64,000 nt of DNA from Bacillota bacterium (GCA_016278515.1 JADQBR010000019.1:31863-95862), one strand, 5' to 3'; shown: positions 44,150-53,833, counted from the first letter of the stretch. Numbers and translations: made by a program. The notes: a model not told the origin generated them from the letters alone.

Positions 44150-44183
44150 CCTGTTGACAAAGTCAAGTGTCGACGGGTTTTTT
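44150..44183 (+). terminator. Terminator at the end of the arsenic island
   Basis: CCTGTTGAC pairs with GTCGACGGG (two G-U pairs) and is followed by TTTTTTC. Confidence 0.75.
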
Positions 44184-44339
44184 CTATGCAAACATCAGTC
44201 TCGGGGTTAGTACGGTAGTTCCTGCGGCTAACTTGTCGCTGGAGTCACTATTAACTGCCACAGATTAATTCAAACTATTTCGGAGCAGATATAATTATGA
44301 TATAATAATGATATAGCGAAATTAGGTAGGTGATTTGAA

Positions 44340-44660
44340 ATGTATAAAATTATACCCAGTGCGGACTTAAGAAATAAGTATTCAAAAATTGCCGACTTTG
44401 CCAGGCAAAACCATGAACCGGTAGTCTTAACTAAGAATGGCGAAGGAGACTTAATTGTAATGAGCATTGAGCTGTTTAAAGAGAAAGAAATCGAGCTGGA
44501 AATATATAAAAGGCTCGCAGATAACAAGATGGATATAGGAAAAGGCCATTTTGTTACAGGAGCAGAAATATCAAAGCAGCTAAATAATTTCATAAAGAAA
44601 GATCACGCTGAACTAGTTAATGAATTAGAAGAAAATTACTTAAAGAATGAGGAATCATAG
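44340..44660 (+). CDS. Antitoxin, Phd/YefM family
   Basis: 106 residues. The N-terminus IIPSADLRNKYSKIADFARQNHEPVVLTKNGEGDLIVMSIE is the Phd/YefM DNA-binding fold, and the C-terminal part is helical and charged, as expected for the toxin-neutralising tail. An AT-rich direct repeat (ATATAATTATGATATAATAA) just upstream is probably its promoter and autoregulatory site. Followed by the toxin gene. Confidence 0.85.
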   Translation: MYKIIPSADLRNKYSKIADFARQNHEPVVLTKNGEGDLIVMSIELFKEKEIELEIYKRLADNKMDIGKGHFVTGAEISKQLNNFIKKDHAELVNELEENYLKNEES

Positions 44661-44661
44661 C

Positions 44662-44958
44662 ATGTATGAAGTTATTGTTCCTGCAAAGGTTAATCATGAA
44701 ATTTTCGCAGAATTATCCTTCTGGTCCCAAAAGAATGCAGCTTTTGCTGAAAGAGTTGCAGTTGAATTGGATTTTCATTTAACTAAAACACTGAAAATAA
44801 ACCCAGGTTTTGGGGCTATGACAGCCAAAAAAGCGGGGTTATACTACTATCTTATTCAAAAGCAGTTCAAACTAGTGTTTGAAATCGACAAGCCCCAAAA
44901 ACAGGTAATTGTACATTACTTCTTCAATACAAAAAAAGCAATATCTGAGTTTATTTAA
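44662..44958 (+). CDS. Toxin, RelE/ParE superfamily
   Basis: 98 residues from ATG 44662; 44647 is also possible and would overlap the antitoxin end. It contains AELSFWSQKNAAFAERVAVELDFH and the RelE/ParE-like strand pattern YYYLIQKQFKLVFEIDKPQKQVIVHYFF. The catalytic residues of RelE are not clear by eye, so ribonuclease or gyrase activity cannot be decided. Confidence 0.75.
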   Translation: MYEVIVPAKVNHEIFAELSFWSQKNAAFAERVAVELDFHLTKTLKINPGFGAMTAKKAGLYYYLIQKQFKLVFEIDKPQKQVIVHYFFNTKKAISEFI

Positions 44959-45042
44959 CTATTTAAACAAGTTGAATCTATACGTGATAGACTAAACTTT
45001 CCATTTACACAAGATTCTTTACACTCCCATAAAAATATCTAT

Positions 45043-45088
45043 AAGCAAAAGGCAACAAAACATTTAAATGTTTCGTTGCCTTTTGCTT
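45043..45088. terminator. Bidirectional terminator
   Basis: AAGCAAAAGGCAAC and its complement form a long stem around AAACATTTAAATGTTT. It lies between the convergent toxin and secreted-protein genes. Confidence 0.85.
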
Positions 45089-45135
45089 AATTCGTTCTTC
45101 TGGTAATACTGCTTTTGATAAAATCACCTACAATC

Positions 45136-45447
45136 TTACCAGCGTCCGCAGCCAAATCCTGGGCCACCAAAGCCCATGCCCATGCCTCTGCCGTATCCGA
45201 AACCATTGTATCCGTTACCATTTTCAGTACGGAATTGTTGTGCCTGATCCATTCTCTGCTTCATGAACAGACCTTGCTCCTCTGTTATAAGACCTTCTTC
45301 AACATAGTTATCAATTAGAGTCTGCCTAGTTTCATACATTTGGTTGTAAAGCTCAGCTAATGTGTCGGTCTCTTGGTCTGCTGCAAATACAGGAACAGCC
45401 ATAGTTAAAATTAAGATAGTGGTGAGTAAAACAATAAGTTTTTTCAT
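45136..45447 (-). CDS. Small secreted Gly-rich protein (DUF2680-like)
   Basis: 103 residues from ATG 45447, with AGGAGGTATC. Signal peptide MKKLIVLLTTILILTMAVPVFA, then a helical segment (AELYNQMYETRQTLIDNYVEEGLITEEQG) and a Gly/Phe/Met-rich tail ending FGCGRW. The helix pattern resembles DUF2680, a family of unknown role that recalls CpxP-like periplasmic helices. Confidence 0.75.
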   Translation of the reverse strand: MKKLIVLLTTILILTMAVPVFAADQETDTLAELYNQMYETRQTLIDNYVEEGLITEEQGLFMKQRMDQAQQFRTENGNGYNGFGYGRGMGMGFGGPGFGCGRW

Positions 45448-45564
45448 GGAAAAGATACCTCCTAAAAAGTTTTTCTTGCTATACATATAGCATAAACTAA
45501 GAATGTTATATAAATATGTTAAAAATGTGAAGTTTTTGTGAAAAGTTCTTTGAAAGAGTATAAA

Positions 45565-45587
45565 GGGCCGTCACTCAGAGACGGCCC
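45565..45587. terminator. Hairpin after the helicase gene
   Basis: GGGCCGTC-ACTCAGA-GACGGCCC, a perfect 8-base stem, with a weak T-run on the minus strand. Confidence 0.65.
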
Positions 45588-45597
45588 GATAATTAAA

Positions 45598-47553
45598 CTA
45601 AAACGTTTGCACTTTAGCCCCTGCCGGCAGTGCCTCCATGACGACTTTTTCCCATGGCATGCCCAGCACCGGCTCGAGGATAGTTATTGTGCCCTTATCT
45701 TCTTTTGACCTAATCAACCTGCCGCAGCCCTGTTTCAGCTTTAAGCCCATTTCGGGATAATCCACTTCTATAATCGGGTCAAGTCCCTGTTCCTTTGCCT
45801 CCCGTCGCCGTGCTTCTATTAATGGGTCACGGGGCGGGAAAGGCAGCTGCCAAATTACTATCTGAGACAGCGCTTGGCCGGGTATGTCAATTCCTTCCCA
45901 AAACTCATGCCCTACGAGCACTGAAGATACGTCCTCCCGAAATCTGCGGACAAGATATCCTCGTTCCGCTTCATCTTCCCATAATATATTGAAGGGAAAC
46001 TGATATTCTCTAAGGCCCACGCGAATCTTTCCCATTTCAGATAGGGAGTTAGTAAGTACTAATGCTCGTCCCTCTGATTGTTTGAGCAACGAAGCCAACT
46101 GCATTAAAGCCTGGGGAGGGCAATTCTCACGGTCCAAAGCACTTGAGTGCTCAAAAAGATAAACAGTCACCTGTTTTAAAAAGTCAAAAGGACTTTCCAC
46201 GGTGGAACTAGACGGTTCAGTTGCTCCGATAGAGCGTGCAAAATAACTAAAGTCTCCGCCGATGCTAAGGGTTGCGGAAGAGAACACTACGGGTAGTTTT
46301 TTAGTAAACAAATTCTCTCGCAGTAATTTGCCAAGATTGCGAGGAACAACCCAGAAACTTCCATCTGTTTGATCGACCCAAACAATGGCATCTCCCCCTT
46401 TTCTTGCGCAAAAGCAATAGAGAGCCGTTGTTGTACGCTCTACCCTTGCTTCGTAAATCTGGAAACGGGTTGCGGACAGGGTTAGGCTGTGTAAGCCTTG
46501 CTCATTCTGTAATTCCCAGTAAAGGGTGTCAAGGGAATGGCGCAAGATATCCGCTGCTTCTAGCAGTTCGCTGTTTATCCGAACGGCAAGCCGGTTTGTT
46601 CGTTCTTCCTGGATAGTTGACTGATTAAGTACCTTAAAAAACTCTGAATTAGCGTCAGATGTGGCCACGGCGGCTGACAACAAAGACGTTCTGGCTCCCT
46701 GAAGCTGTTCCATGAAGGAAGTCATACCATCAATCTCTTCTTCGACAATCTGCCGGCCGACCCTCATTGCCGCAGGAAGTATCACTTTATGTCCTTCGTC
46801 AAAAATAACCGCAGAGTAAGCGGGAAGAAGAGGTGACTTTCCGTCCATAACAAGTTCTTCCCGGGTCCATAAATCGTCAAAGAAGACGCCGTGGTCACAT
46901 ACAATCAAATCCTTAGCTGACCGATAATGCCTTCTTGCTTTGATGAGTTTACAGAAGCCTCTTGAAGAACATGAATCACAGGGCATAGTCTCGTCCCACG
47001 AGATTTGGGACCAAATTTCATCAGGAATATTGGGCATTTCAGAACGTTCGCCCTTCTTGGTCTGGTCTATCCAACGAATAAGGTCATCAAATACATGACT
47101 TTTTTGTTCATCAAGCGGCTTCTCAAGGCGATTAACTTTTAAATCACAAACGTATTGTCGCGGGTCCTTGGCCATTCGACCATCAATTCCCAAGTCAAGC
47201 AAGCGGGACAGTGTTTCTATGTCTCCTTGCGCTCCTGCAAGCTGCTCTTGGAGCGCGGTCGACGCACATGCAATTATGACAGGCTTTTCTTTAAGCCTGC
47301 CATAAGCGACCGCGGTAAGTAAGTACGCAAATGTCTTACCAATACCAAGTCCTGCCTCTGTAAAGTGTATCTTTTGCTTGCAGACAGCATCAGCGAGCTG
47401 AAAAGCTGCATAAATCTGCTCTTCGCGTATCTCATAGCCGTGTTTAGGCAAAATATCATAAAATACTTCTCCGATCCACTTGACCAATTTCGCTGGGAAA
47501 TCGTTTTTATTTAGATATTCAAAGGGCATTTTAGTTCTGGTTAGTGCGCTCAT
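45598..47553 (-). CDS. dinG: DinG/XPD-type Fe-S helicase
   Basis: About 651 residues, superfamily 2. Q-motif-like REEQIYAAFQLADA, Walker A EAGLGIGKTFAYL, and DEGH box VIFDEGHK. Between them four cysteines (YVCDL and CDSCSSRGFC) form the expected [4Fe-4S] site of XPD/DinG helicases. The C-terminal helicase domain shows VFSSATLS, VLVGHEFWEGIDIPG and QGCGRLIRS. The ATG at 47553 has GTGAGGAT. It likely unwinds recombination or R-loop structures during DNA repair and is unrelated to its neighbours. Confidence 0.88.
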   Translation of the reverse strand: MSALTRTKMPFEYLNKNDFPAKLVKWIGEVFYDILPKHGYEIREEQIYAAFQLADAVCKQKIHFTEAGLGIGKTFAYLLTAVAYGRLKEKPVIIACASTALQEQLAGAQGDIETLSRLLDLGIDGRMAKDPRQYVCDLKVNRLEKPLDEQKSHVFDDLIRWIDQTKKGERSEMPNIPDEIWSQISWDETMPCDSCSSRGFCKLIKARRHYRSAKDLIVCDHGVFFDDLWTREELVMDGKSPLLPAYSAVIFDEGHKVILPAAMRVGRQIVEEEIDGMTSFMEQLQGARTSLLSAAVATSDANSEFFKVLNQSTIQEERTNRLAVRINSELLEAADILRHSLDTLYWELQNEQGLHSLTLSATRFQIYEARVERTTTALYCFCARKGGDAIVWVDQTDGSFWVVPRNLGKLLRENLFTKKLPVVFSSATLSIGGDFSYFARSIGATEPSSSTVESPFDFLKQVTVYLFEHSSALDRENCPPQALMQLASLLKQSEGRALVLTNSLSEMGKIRVGLREYQFPFNILWEDEAERGYLVRRFREDVSSVLVGHEFWEGIDIPGQALSQIVIWQLPFPPRDPLIEARRREAKEQGLDPIIEVDYPEMGLKLKQGCGRLIRSKEDKGTITILEPVLGMPWEKVVMEALPAGAKVQTF

Positions 47554-47565
47554 AATTATCCTCAC

Positions 47566-48055
47566 AATCTACCACTGCCCACGCAGGGTGAACATATTCA
47601 CTAGCTTGATATCCACTGCTTTAGTTATATATATATTTAGTAACATATTATCCCATAAGCAAACACATAATCTTGTTATTATAGCTTAAACAAATATCAT
47701 TGTAAAGTATAAGTTTTGGTGAACTATGGTGATACACTGTGACCAGAGGCGTTCTCTCTCAATAAAGGGGGATTTAAGGAGACAATGAATGGATTTCTTT
47801 TAACAGTTTCTTTTATGCAGGAGAAACCTATAGCAGTACAGAAATCTATACTTAAATCAATACTTATAGTGTAGTGGAAATATCGGTCCAAGTTTCAAGA
47901 GACAGAAAATTTAATCAACTACATATGGATGCTGAATATATTAATAGTTCACTTGTTTATTTTTTAAAGACCGATCAAGTGTCTATGAAAGTTTTTGGTT
48001 TTTCATATATCACCATACTATAGACGCCCAAAACTCGTTCAGGGAGGTTGAAGGT
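47566..48055. other. Intergenic region with a distant inverted repeat
   Basis: AGTTTTGG-TGAACTATGGTGATA at 47712-47734 and TATCACCATA...CCAAAACT at 48008-48035 form inverted ends around about 270 bases without a convincing gene. It could be a degraded miniature mobile element or regulatory sites of the adjacent activator. I see no clear target-site duplication. Confidence 0.35.
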
Positions 48056-49960
48056 TTGACTTTGTTAAGGGTAGGCTTAATATCGCCTCATAGGGATTTT
48101 AGTGAAGCGGCAGCGGAATTGGCTAAAGAACTTCGGGTTAGCCTTCTAATTAGCCAGTACAATGCACAAGAAATTGGTTCTGTACTGGAAGGATGGGAAC
48201 AAGGGCATGCTGTTGAAGCAATCATTACCGACGAGGGCATAGCTGGTTCGCTGCGGGGTAAAACTTCATTACCGCTGGTAACCGTTCAGGTATCGGGTTA
48301 TCAAATTTTGTCTGCTCTTAATAAGGCTAAAAAGGTGGGGCCAAGGGTGGTGGTAGTGGATTTTGACCAGATATCACCAAGGATAGAAGATTCCTGTACG
48401 GAAAATTTTTTTAATGCGGATGTTAATTTTCTGTTTTACCGGGAGCAGACCGAATTGCTTAACTCCCTAAGCGCGCTCAAGGGAGAAGTAGACTCGGTGG
48501 TTGGATGTACCGGGTTAGTGGCAGAAAGCGCTGAAACAGTGGGGATTCCTGCTTTTATAGTACAAAGTGACCGGGCATTTATCAAAGATGCTTTGGATAA
48601 AGCGTTAAGCATAGGCAAAATGTACCGACGGAACGTCAAACTCTGTCGTTCTCTGCAGGCGATCCTAGATAATGCTGGTGACGGCATTATGGCAGTAGAT
48701 GGCAAAGACAATGTGGCTATATTCAATCCGGTTGCAGAAAAGATCATCGGCTTACGTACGGAGGAGGTGCTAGGCCAATCCATTAAAGGGGTAGTGAGAA
48801 AAAGCCCCATTTGTAAGGAACTTTTGGGGGATGGAAACACCGTAACTCGGCAGACCCTTTTGCTGAAGGACTGGCGCCTAATGGTAAATCGCACTCATAT
48901 CAGTACGGGAATATATACTGGTTTGGTAATCACTTTCCAAGTGTCAGAAAATATAAAGCCCACAAATCAATTACCAAAGGAACTAAGTCGTAAAGGGTTA
49001 GTGGCTAAATATCGTTTCAGTGACATTGTAGGTCAAAGCGCCATGATGAATGAGACTGTAAGGGAGGCTAGGAAATACTCTCGTTCCGATGCGGCACTGT
49101 TAATTACCGGTGAAAGCGGCACAGGAAAGGAGTTATTTGCCCAAAGCATACATAACGAAAGTTCCCGCAAAAATGGACCTTTTGTTGCCATCAACTGTGC
49201 TGCTCTACCCGAAAGCTTGTTGGAGAGTGAGTTGTTTGGTTATGAGGAAGGGGCCTTTACAGGTGCTAGACGAGGAGGCAAACAGGGACTATTTGCTTTG
49301 GCTCATGGCGGCACCATCTTCTTGGACGAAATAGGCGATCTCAGCCCGTCTCTCCAGGCCCGGTTGCTTCGGGTATTGCAGCAAAAGGAAGTAATGCCGG
49401 TGGGCGGGCGTAGGGTTATTCCCGTAGATGTAAGAATTACCAGCGCCACCAACATGAATTTACGAGAGGCGGTGGAAAAGGGTAGTTTTCGGGAAGACCT
49501 TTTCTATCGCCTAAATGTCCTTCGACTGCATATTCCCCCGCTGCGCATGCGTATGGAGGATTTAATATTGTTGTTTAGGCATTTCTATCAACAGCGTGTT
49601 AGCGCTGGTAATGCTGAACTTAATGAACAGAACCTTAATAAATTAAAAACCTACATGTGGCCTGGTAATGTGCGGGAATTGGAAGGATTTGTGGAAAGGT
49701 ACGCGGCGCTAGGAGAAGAAGACACTATCAATTTAACTACGTTTAAAAAATTGTTAAAAAAACTAAAAAGCAGTTTCCAGACTGAAGCTGCTGGGTTTAA
49801 AGATAAGCAAATCCTGATGGTGAAGCTTGCCAGCATGGAAGAGATGGAACGGCAAATAATTGAGCAGGCCTCGGAAATGATTGAAGGAAGCAAAGGCGAA
49901 GTGGCTGAAGCATTAGGGTTAAGCCGGACGACATTGTGGAAGAAACTTAAGAAAATGTAA
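48056..49960 (+). CDS. Sigma-54-dependent activator with PrpR-type sensor domain
   Basis: 634 residues. The first 190 residues are the PrpR_N domain (two Rossmann-like halves, e.g. AIITDEGIAGSLRG and the GCTGLVAESAETVGIPAFIV segment), which senses small acids or their CoA/citrate derivatives in PrpR. A PAS domain (about 200-300) and AAA+ domain follow, with Walker [21 protein letters not shown] and FLDEIGDL, and a Fis-type helix-turn-helix (GSKGEVAEALGLSRTTLWKKLKK). TTG start after GGGAGGTTGAAGG. It probably drives the -24/-12 promoters before the acyl-CoA ligase and amidohydrolase genes downstream. Confidence 0.92.
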   Translation: MTLLRVGLISPHRDFSEAAAELAKELRVSLLISQYNAQEIGSVLEGWEQGHAVEAIITDEGIAGSLRGKTSLPLVTVQVSGYQILSALNKAKKVGPRVVVVDFDQISPRIEDSCTENFFNADVNFLFYREQTELLNSLSALKGEVDSVVGCTGLVAESAETVGIPAFIVQSDRAFIKDALDKALSIGKMYRRNVKLCRSLQAILDNAGDGIMAVDGKDNVAIFNPVAEKIIGLRTEEVLGQSIKGVVRKSPICKELLGDGNTVTRQTLLLKDWRLMVNRTHISTGIYTGLVITFQVSENIKPTNQLPKELSRKGLVAKYRFSDIVGQSAMMNETVREARKYSRSDAALLITGESGTGKELFAQSIHNESSRKNGPFVAINCAALPESLLESELFGYEEGAFTGARRGGKQGLFALAHGGTIFLDEIGDLSPSLQARLLRVLQQKEVMPVGGRRVIPVDVRITSATNMNLREAVEKGSFREDLFYRLNVLRLHIPPLRMRMEDLILLFRHFYQQRVSAGNAELNEQNLNKLKTYMWPGNVRELEGFVERYAALGEEDTINLTTFKKLLKKLKSSFQTEAAGFKDKQILMVKLASMEEMERQIIEQASEMIEGSKGEVAEALGLSRTTLWKKLKKM

Positions 49961-49965
49961 CAAGT

Positions 49966-49985
49966 GGCCAATGGTAGAGCATTGG
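49966..49985. promoter_or_regulatory. Palindrome upstream of the ligase promoter
   Basis: CCAATG-GTAGAG-CATTGG, a perfect inverted repeat about 27 bases upstream of the -24 element. Candidate operator or enhancer half. Confidence 0.4.
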
Positions 49986-50011
49986 AAAGGCCTAGACCAT
50001 ATTCTTTTGTT

Positions 50012-50025
50012 GGCCCGCTTATTGC
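50012..50025 (+). promoter_or_regulatory. Sigma-54 promoter of acyl-CoA ligase 1
   Basis: TTGGCCCGCTTATTGCAA: GG at 50012-50013, ten bases, GC at 50024-50025. Transcription from about 50037 supports the ATG at 50064 and excludes the longer frame from 49971. Confidence 0.75.
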
Positions 50026-50063
50026 AATGCTATAATTATAAAATTTTGAAACAGGTGCGTGGA

Positions 50064-51707
50064 ATGACAGAAAAAAAATGGCTAACTGCATGGTCCGGAG
50101 CAACGGGCAAAATACAAAACTATATGTCTCTTCCCATTACTGAAGTGTTTTCAAAATATGCTATGGAGCATCCAGGCAAGACGGCATTGGATTTCTATGG
50201 GTATAAAATTTCCTATGGGAAACTAGATCAGTTATCAGATTCTCTTGCTGCTTCTATGTTGGACTTAGGGGTAAGTAGGGGTGATAGGATTAGCCTCTAT
50301 ATGGAAAACTGTCCCCAATTTATTATTACTTTGCTGGGTGGCTGGAAAATTGGTGCTGTAATGGTACCCTCCAACCCTATGTTTTTGGGTGAGGAATTGG
50401 TTTATCAGCTTACCGATGCCGGTTGCGAAACCATTATAATGCAGGATGACCTATTCCCAGTTTTTGATTCGGTTAGGGTGAGGACGCCTGTAACCAATGT
50501 GATTGTTACTAACCGTCAGGAGTTTTTGCCGGCTAAGCCTAAATTGACGCCGCACCATACGCTGGTAACAGCTTCGAATTCCGCCTCGGGTGCCATAAAA
50601 TTTCCCCAACTATTATCTATGGATTTTAACGGTACCGAAATTAAACCCCAGTTGGACGATGTGTCATTGTTGCAGTATTCATCTGGTACTAACGGTATGC
50701 CTAAAGGTGCAATGATCACCCATGGAAACTTAATGCATAACGCTGTTGGCTGTGCTGCCTGGTTGGGTGCTCAGCCTGAGGATACTCACCTCGCCGTACT
50801 GCCGTTGTTTGAGCTTGCCGGTTTGGTGCCTGGCATGTGCATGCCTTTCTATAGCGGTGGCACGGTTGTTTTGCTGGCCCGTTATGATACCGAATGTGTG
50901 CTGGAAGCTATTGAAAAATATCAGTGTACCCACTGGGCCAGCATCACGACCATGAAAATTGCGGTAATAAACTATCCCAATATCGGCAGATGGAATCTTA
51001 CCTCCCTCAGATATTGCTTGACAGGGGGGTCGCCTGTACCATTGGAGGTGAGGAAATCGTTTACGGAACAGACCGGTGCTGATTTGATTGAAGGGTATGG
51101 TTTGAGCGAAACGACATCTCAGATCACATTAAACCCGCCTCATAAATCTAAACCCGGTTCTGTGGGCATCCCGGTCTTCGAGACAGAAGTTAAATTAGTT
51201 GACATCGACGATCCTTATCTAGAAGTACCGCTAGGTATGGAAGGCGAGTTAATAGTCAAAGGGCCTCAGGTAATGAAAGGCTATTGGAATCGCCCCGGTG
51301 AAACCAGGCTGACCATACGCGACGGGTGGCTGTCCACTGGTGATGTGGCTCGGGTAGATAGTGATGGATATGTTTATATAGTTGGGCGTAAAAGAGACAT
51401 TATCAAACCTTCTGGATTTTTAGTTTTCCCCCAGGAAGTGGAGAAACTAATCTATCAGCATCCAGCAGTTGCGGAAGTGGTGATAGTGGGCACTCCAGAT
51501 CCTTACCGGGTAGAAACGGTTAAGGCGTTTATTGTTCTGAGACAGGAGTATGTTGGAACATTAAGTGAAGAGGATATTATCCAATGGTCTCGCGGTAAAA
51601 TTGCCGCTTATAAATACCCACGGGTAGTAGAGTTTGTTTCAGAGTTGCCCCATAACGGCACCGGTGAGGTTAATAGGCGCTTTGTCCAAGGGGAGAATGG
51701 CTCGTAA
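50064..51707 (+). CDS. Acyl-CoA ligase-like protein lacking the C-terminal catalytic lysine
   Basis: 547 residues of the ANL (AMP-forming ligase) superfamily. The phosphate loop is YSSGTNGMPKGA and the A5 motif is GYGLSETT. The hinge region YIVGRKRDIIKPSGFLVFPQEVE is recognisable. The A10 motif, normally with an invariant Lys before LRR, reads HNGTGEVNRRF: Glu535 replaces Lys. Without that lysine the adenylation step should be very poor, so the protein may only run the thioester half-reaction, use another residue or not be an enzyme. It is the first gene behind its own sigma-54 promoter. Confidence 0.85.
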   Translation: MTEKKWLTAWSGATGKIQNYMSLPITEVFSKYAMEHPGKTALDFYGYKISYGKLDQLSDSLAASMLDLGVSRGDRISLYMENCPQFIITLLGGWKIGAVMVPSNPMFLGEELVYQLTDAGCETIIMQDDLFPVFDSVRVRTPVTNVIVTNRQEFLPAKPKLTPHHTLVTASNSASGAIKFPQLLSMDFNGTEIKPQLDDVSLLQYSSGTNGMPKGAMITHGNLMHNAVGCAAWLGAQPEDTHLAVLPLFELAGLVPGMCMPFYSGGTVVLLARYDTECVLEAIEKYQCTHWASITTMKIAVINYPNIGRWNLTSLRYCLTGGSPVPLEVRKSFTEQTGADLIEGYGLSETTSQITLNPPHKSKPGSVGIPVFETEVKLVDIDDPYLEVPLGMEGELIVKGPQVMKGYWNRPGETRLTIRDGWLSTGDVARVDSDGYVYIVGRKRDIIKPSGFLVFPQEVEKLIYQHPAVAEVVIVGTPDPYRVETVKAFIVLRQEYVGTLSEEDIIQWSRGKIAAYKYPRVVEFVSELPHNGTGEVNRRFVQGENGS

Positions 51708-52014
51708 GTGAATACCGGCGGCGAGGTTTTTGCATTAATAAAGCTTGAGAGCGAAATATGATAAAAAATCTTTTAAAGGAGGAATATTTGTGCTCCAATT
51801 GTATCTAAGTGCGAGGCTTGAACCTGCTTTTCTCTGTGCCAGGCACTGGATGCTTGCCAAGACCTGACGGGATTGCAAAAAGGAGAGAGTAACTTATTGG
51901 CAGCTAATTTGAATTATAGACATAAAAGTCAGAAATATCAGTTAAATTCATCAGCAAAGTCTTGTTCACAATTTAAACAGGGCAATGCCAAAAATAATGG
52001 AGGTGTATTAATTC
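51708..52014 (+). promoter_or_regulatory. Leader of acyl-CoA ligase 2 with a possible sigma-54 promoter
   Basis: GGCGAGGTTTTTGC at 51720-51733 has GG-N10-GC spacing with a good TTTGCA -12 box. Further on, AAAGGAGGAATATTT precedes a 23-codon frame from GTG (about 51790), a possible leader peptide. TTGGCAGCTAATTTGA near 51896 only half-matches a second -24/-12 element. Confidence 0.5.
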
Positions 52015-53682
52015 GTGCAATTCCCAAGACCATATCTAAAGGTTTATGAACAAGCTGGATTAGATTGGGATATTAACATCGAGCCTAGAGCTCTGCACAG
52101 TTTGTTGTTTAAGTCAGCTCAGAAATATCCTGATAAAACGGCTCTGATTTTTTATGGACATAAGGTTCCCTACGGCCACGTGGCCGTTTCCGTAAAAAGG
52201 GCGGCATCCATGCTCTATGAGTTTGGGATCCGGAAAGGGGACAGGGTCTCAGTCATGCTTCCCAACTGTCCTGACTTTGTTATTGCCTACTATGCAATAC
52301 TAAGTTTGGGCGGAATCGTTGTGAACACTAATCCCATGTATGTTGAAAGGGAAATTGAGCATCAGTTAAATGATTCCGGTTCGACGATGATTATTACTCT
52401 TTATGATCTATATCCCAGAGTAAATAGTGTTAGACAAAACACATCGCTTAAAAAAGTAATGCTAACCGGTTTTAAGGGTCGTCCGGACACTATGCCCGAT
52501 GGCTGCTTTTGGTTTCCAGACTCTTATGCAGTGGATCGGCCCCCTGCTCCCCCGGTGGAGATAGACCCGCTGGAGGATCTGGCAGTGCTGCAGTATACAG
52601 GCGGTACCACCGGTACATCCAAGGGAGCTATGCTTACTCACTACAATCTTTATGCTAACTCTCAGCAAACGGATCATTTCTTTGTTGGTGATGAGAAAAA
52701 ACAGCTTACCCTTACTGCCTTGCCTTTATTTCATGTTTACGGCATGAGTTCCTGTATGAACCTGGCTATGGCTGCAGGTACTACTTTGATTTTGGTACCC
52801 CAATTTATTCCTGAGGAAATTGCTCAGATTATTACAGATTACAAACCGACATTCTTTCCTGGTGTTCCTACCATGTTTATTGCTTTACTAAACTGTCCCC
52901 AGTTTAAGGACGCACAAAATGTGATGGTATATAATTCGGGTGGTGCGCCAATGCCGGTTGAAGTTTTGCATCAATATGATAAAAAACTGGCAGGAAGCGA
53001 TTCCGTTATCGGAGAGGGTTATGGGCTGTCCGAATCTTCTCCAACCACTCACTGTAATCCTACTTTCGGTGACACCAAACATGGCAGTATTGGCGTCCCA
53101 TTCCCCGCTACAGATGCAGCGGTAATGGATCTAGAAACTGGGAAACCGGCGCCCTTTGGCCAGGTGGGCGAATTGGCCATTAAGGGCCCGCAAGTGATGA
53201 AGGGTTATTGGAACCTGGAAGAAGAAACTGCAGTGGCACTCCGAGATGGCTGGCTGTTTACCGGTGACATGGCTAAAATGGATGAGGATGGTTACTTCTA
53301 CATTGTTGATCGTAAAAAGGATATGATTATCGCCAGCGGCTATAATATTTACCCAAGGGAGATAGAAGAAGTATTGTTTGAGCATCCCAAGGTGCAGGAA
53401 GCAGTGGTGATAGGTGTACCTCACTCTTATCGTGGTGAGACCGTCAAGGCTTTCCTGGTGCTAAAAGAGGGGCAGACTGCCACTGAGACTGAAATAATCA
53501 CCTTCTGCAAGGATAAATTGGCTCCTTTCAAAGTGCCAAAGCAAGTAGAATTTAGGAATGAAATTCCCAAAACCGCTGTCGGCAAGCTGCTGCGCCGCAA
53601 ATTGGTGGAGGAAGAAAGATTAAAGCGGGAGCAGACGGAGATGGAGAAACAAGCAGGAGCAGCTTCGGCGACAGACGACTAG
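52015..53682 (+). CDS. Long/medium-chain acyl-CoA ligase 2
   Basis: 555 residues, complete AMP-forming ligase: phosphate loop YTGGTTGTSKGAM, LFHVYGMSS, GEGYGLSESSP, and the hinge DRKKDMIIASGYNIYPREIEE. The catalytic A10 lysine is present in KTAVGKLLRRKL. The C-terminal tail is rich in Glu and Ala. It forms an acyl-CoA from a fatty or related acid, ATP and CoA. GTG start with GGAGGTG upstream. Confidence 0.93.
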   Translation: MQFPRPYLKVYEQAGLDWDINIEPRALHSLLFKSAQKYPDKTALIFYGHKVPYGHVAVSVKRAASMLYEFGIRKGDRVSVMLPNCPDFVIAYYAILSLGGIVVNTNPMYVEREIEHQLNDSGSTMIITLYDLYPRVNSVRQNTSLKKVMLTGFKGRPDTMPDGCFWFPDSYAVDRPPAPPVEIDPLEDLAVLQYTGGTTGTSKGAMLTHYNLYANSQQTDHFFVGDEKKQLTLTALPLFHVYGMSSCMNLAMAAGTTLILVPQFIPEEIAQIITDYKPTFFPGVPTMFIALLNCPQFKDAQNVMVYNSGGAPMPVEVLHQYDKKLAGSDSVIGEGYGLSESSPTTHCNPTFGDTKHGSIGVPFPATDAAVMDLETGKPAPFGQVGELAIKGPQVMKGYWNLEEETAVALRDGWLFTGDMAKMDEDGYFYIVDRKKDMIIASGYNIYPREIEEVLFEHPKVQEAVVIGVPHSYRGETVKAFLVLKEGQTATETEIITFCKDKLAPFKVPKQVEFRNEIPKTAVGKLLRRKLVEEERLKREQTEMEKQAGAASATDD

Positions 53683-53760
53683 AAGAGTAGTTTTAGGAGA
53701 AACCGTCTCAACCCTCCAACACTTAAATGAACTTCTAGGGAGTTAATAGCAGTTACTTTA

Positions 53761-53787
53761 AACAGCCGCCTATCAGGGCGGCTGTTT
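53761..53787 (+). terminator. Hairpin after acyl-CoA ligase 2
   Basis: AACAGCCGCC-TATCAG-GGCGGCTGTT followed by TACG. The stem is strong but the T-run is short. Confidence 0.65.
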
Positions 53788-53833
53788 ACGATATAGCAAG
53801 TAAATAGTGTGCCACTTAGCCGATAACATTATT

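Noticed and set aside
49971..50063. N-terminal extension of acyl-CoA ligase 1
   Set aside because: The -24/-12 promoter at 50012 lies inside the extension, so it would not be transcribed.
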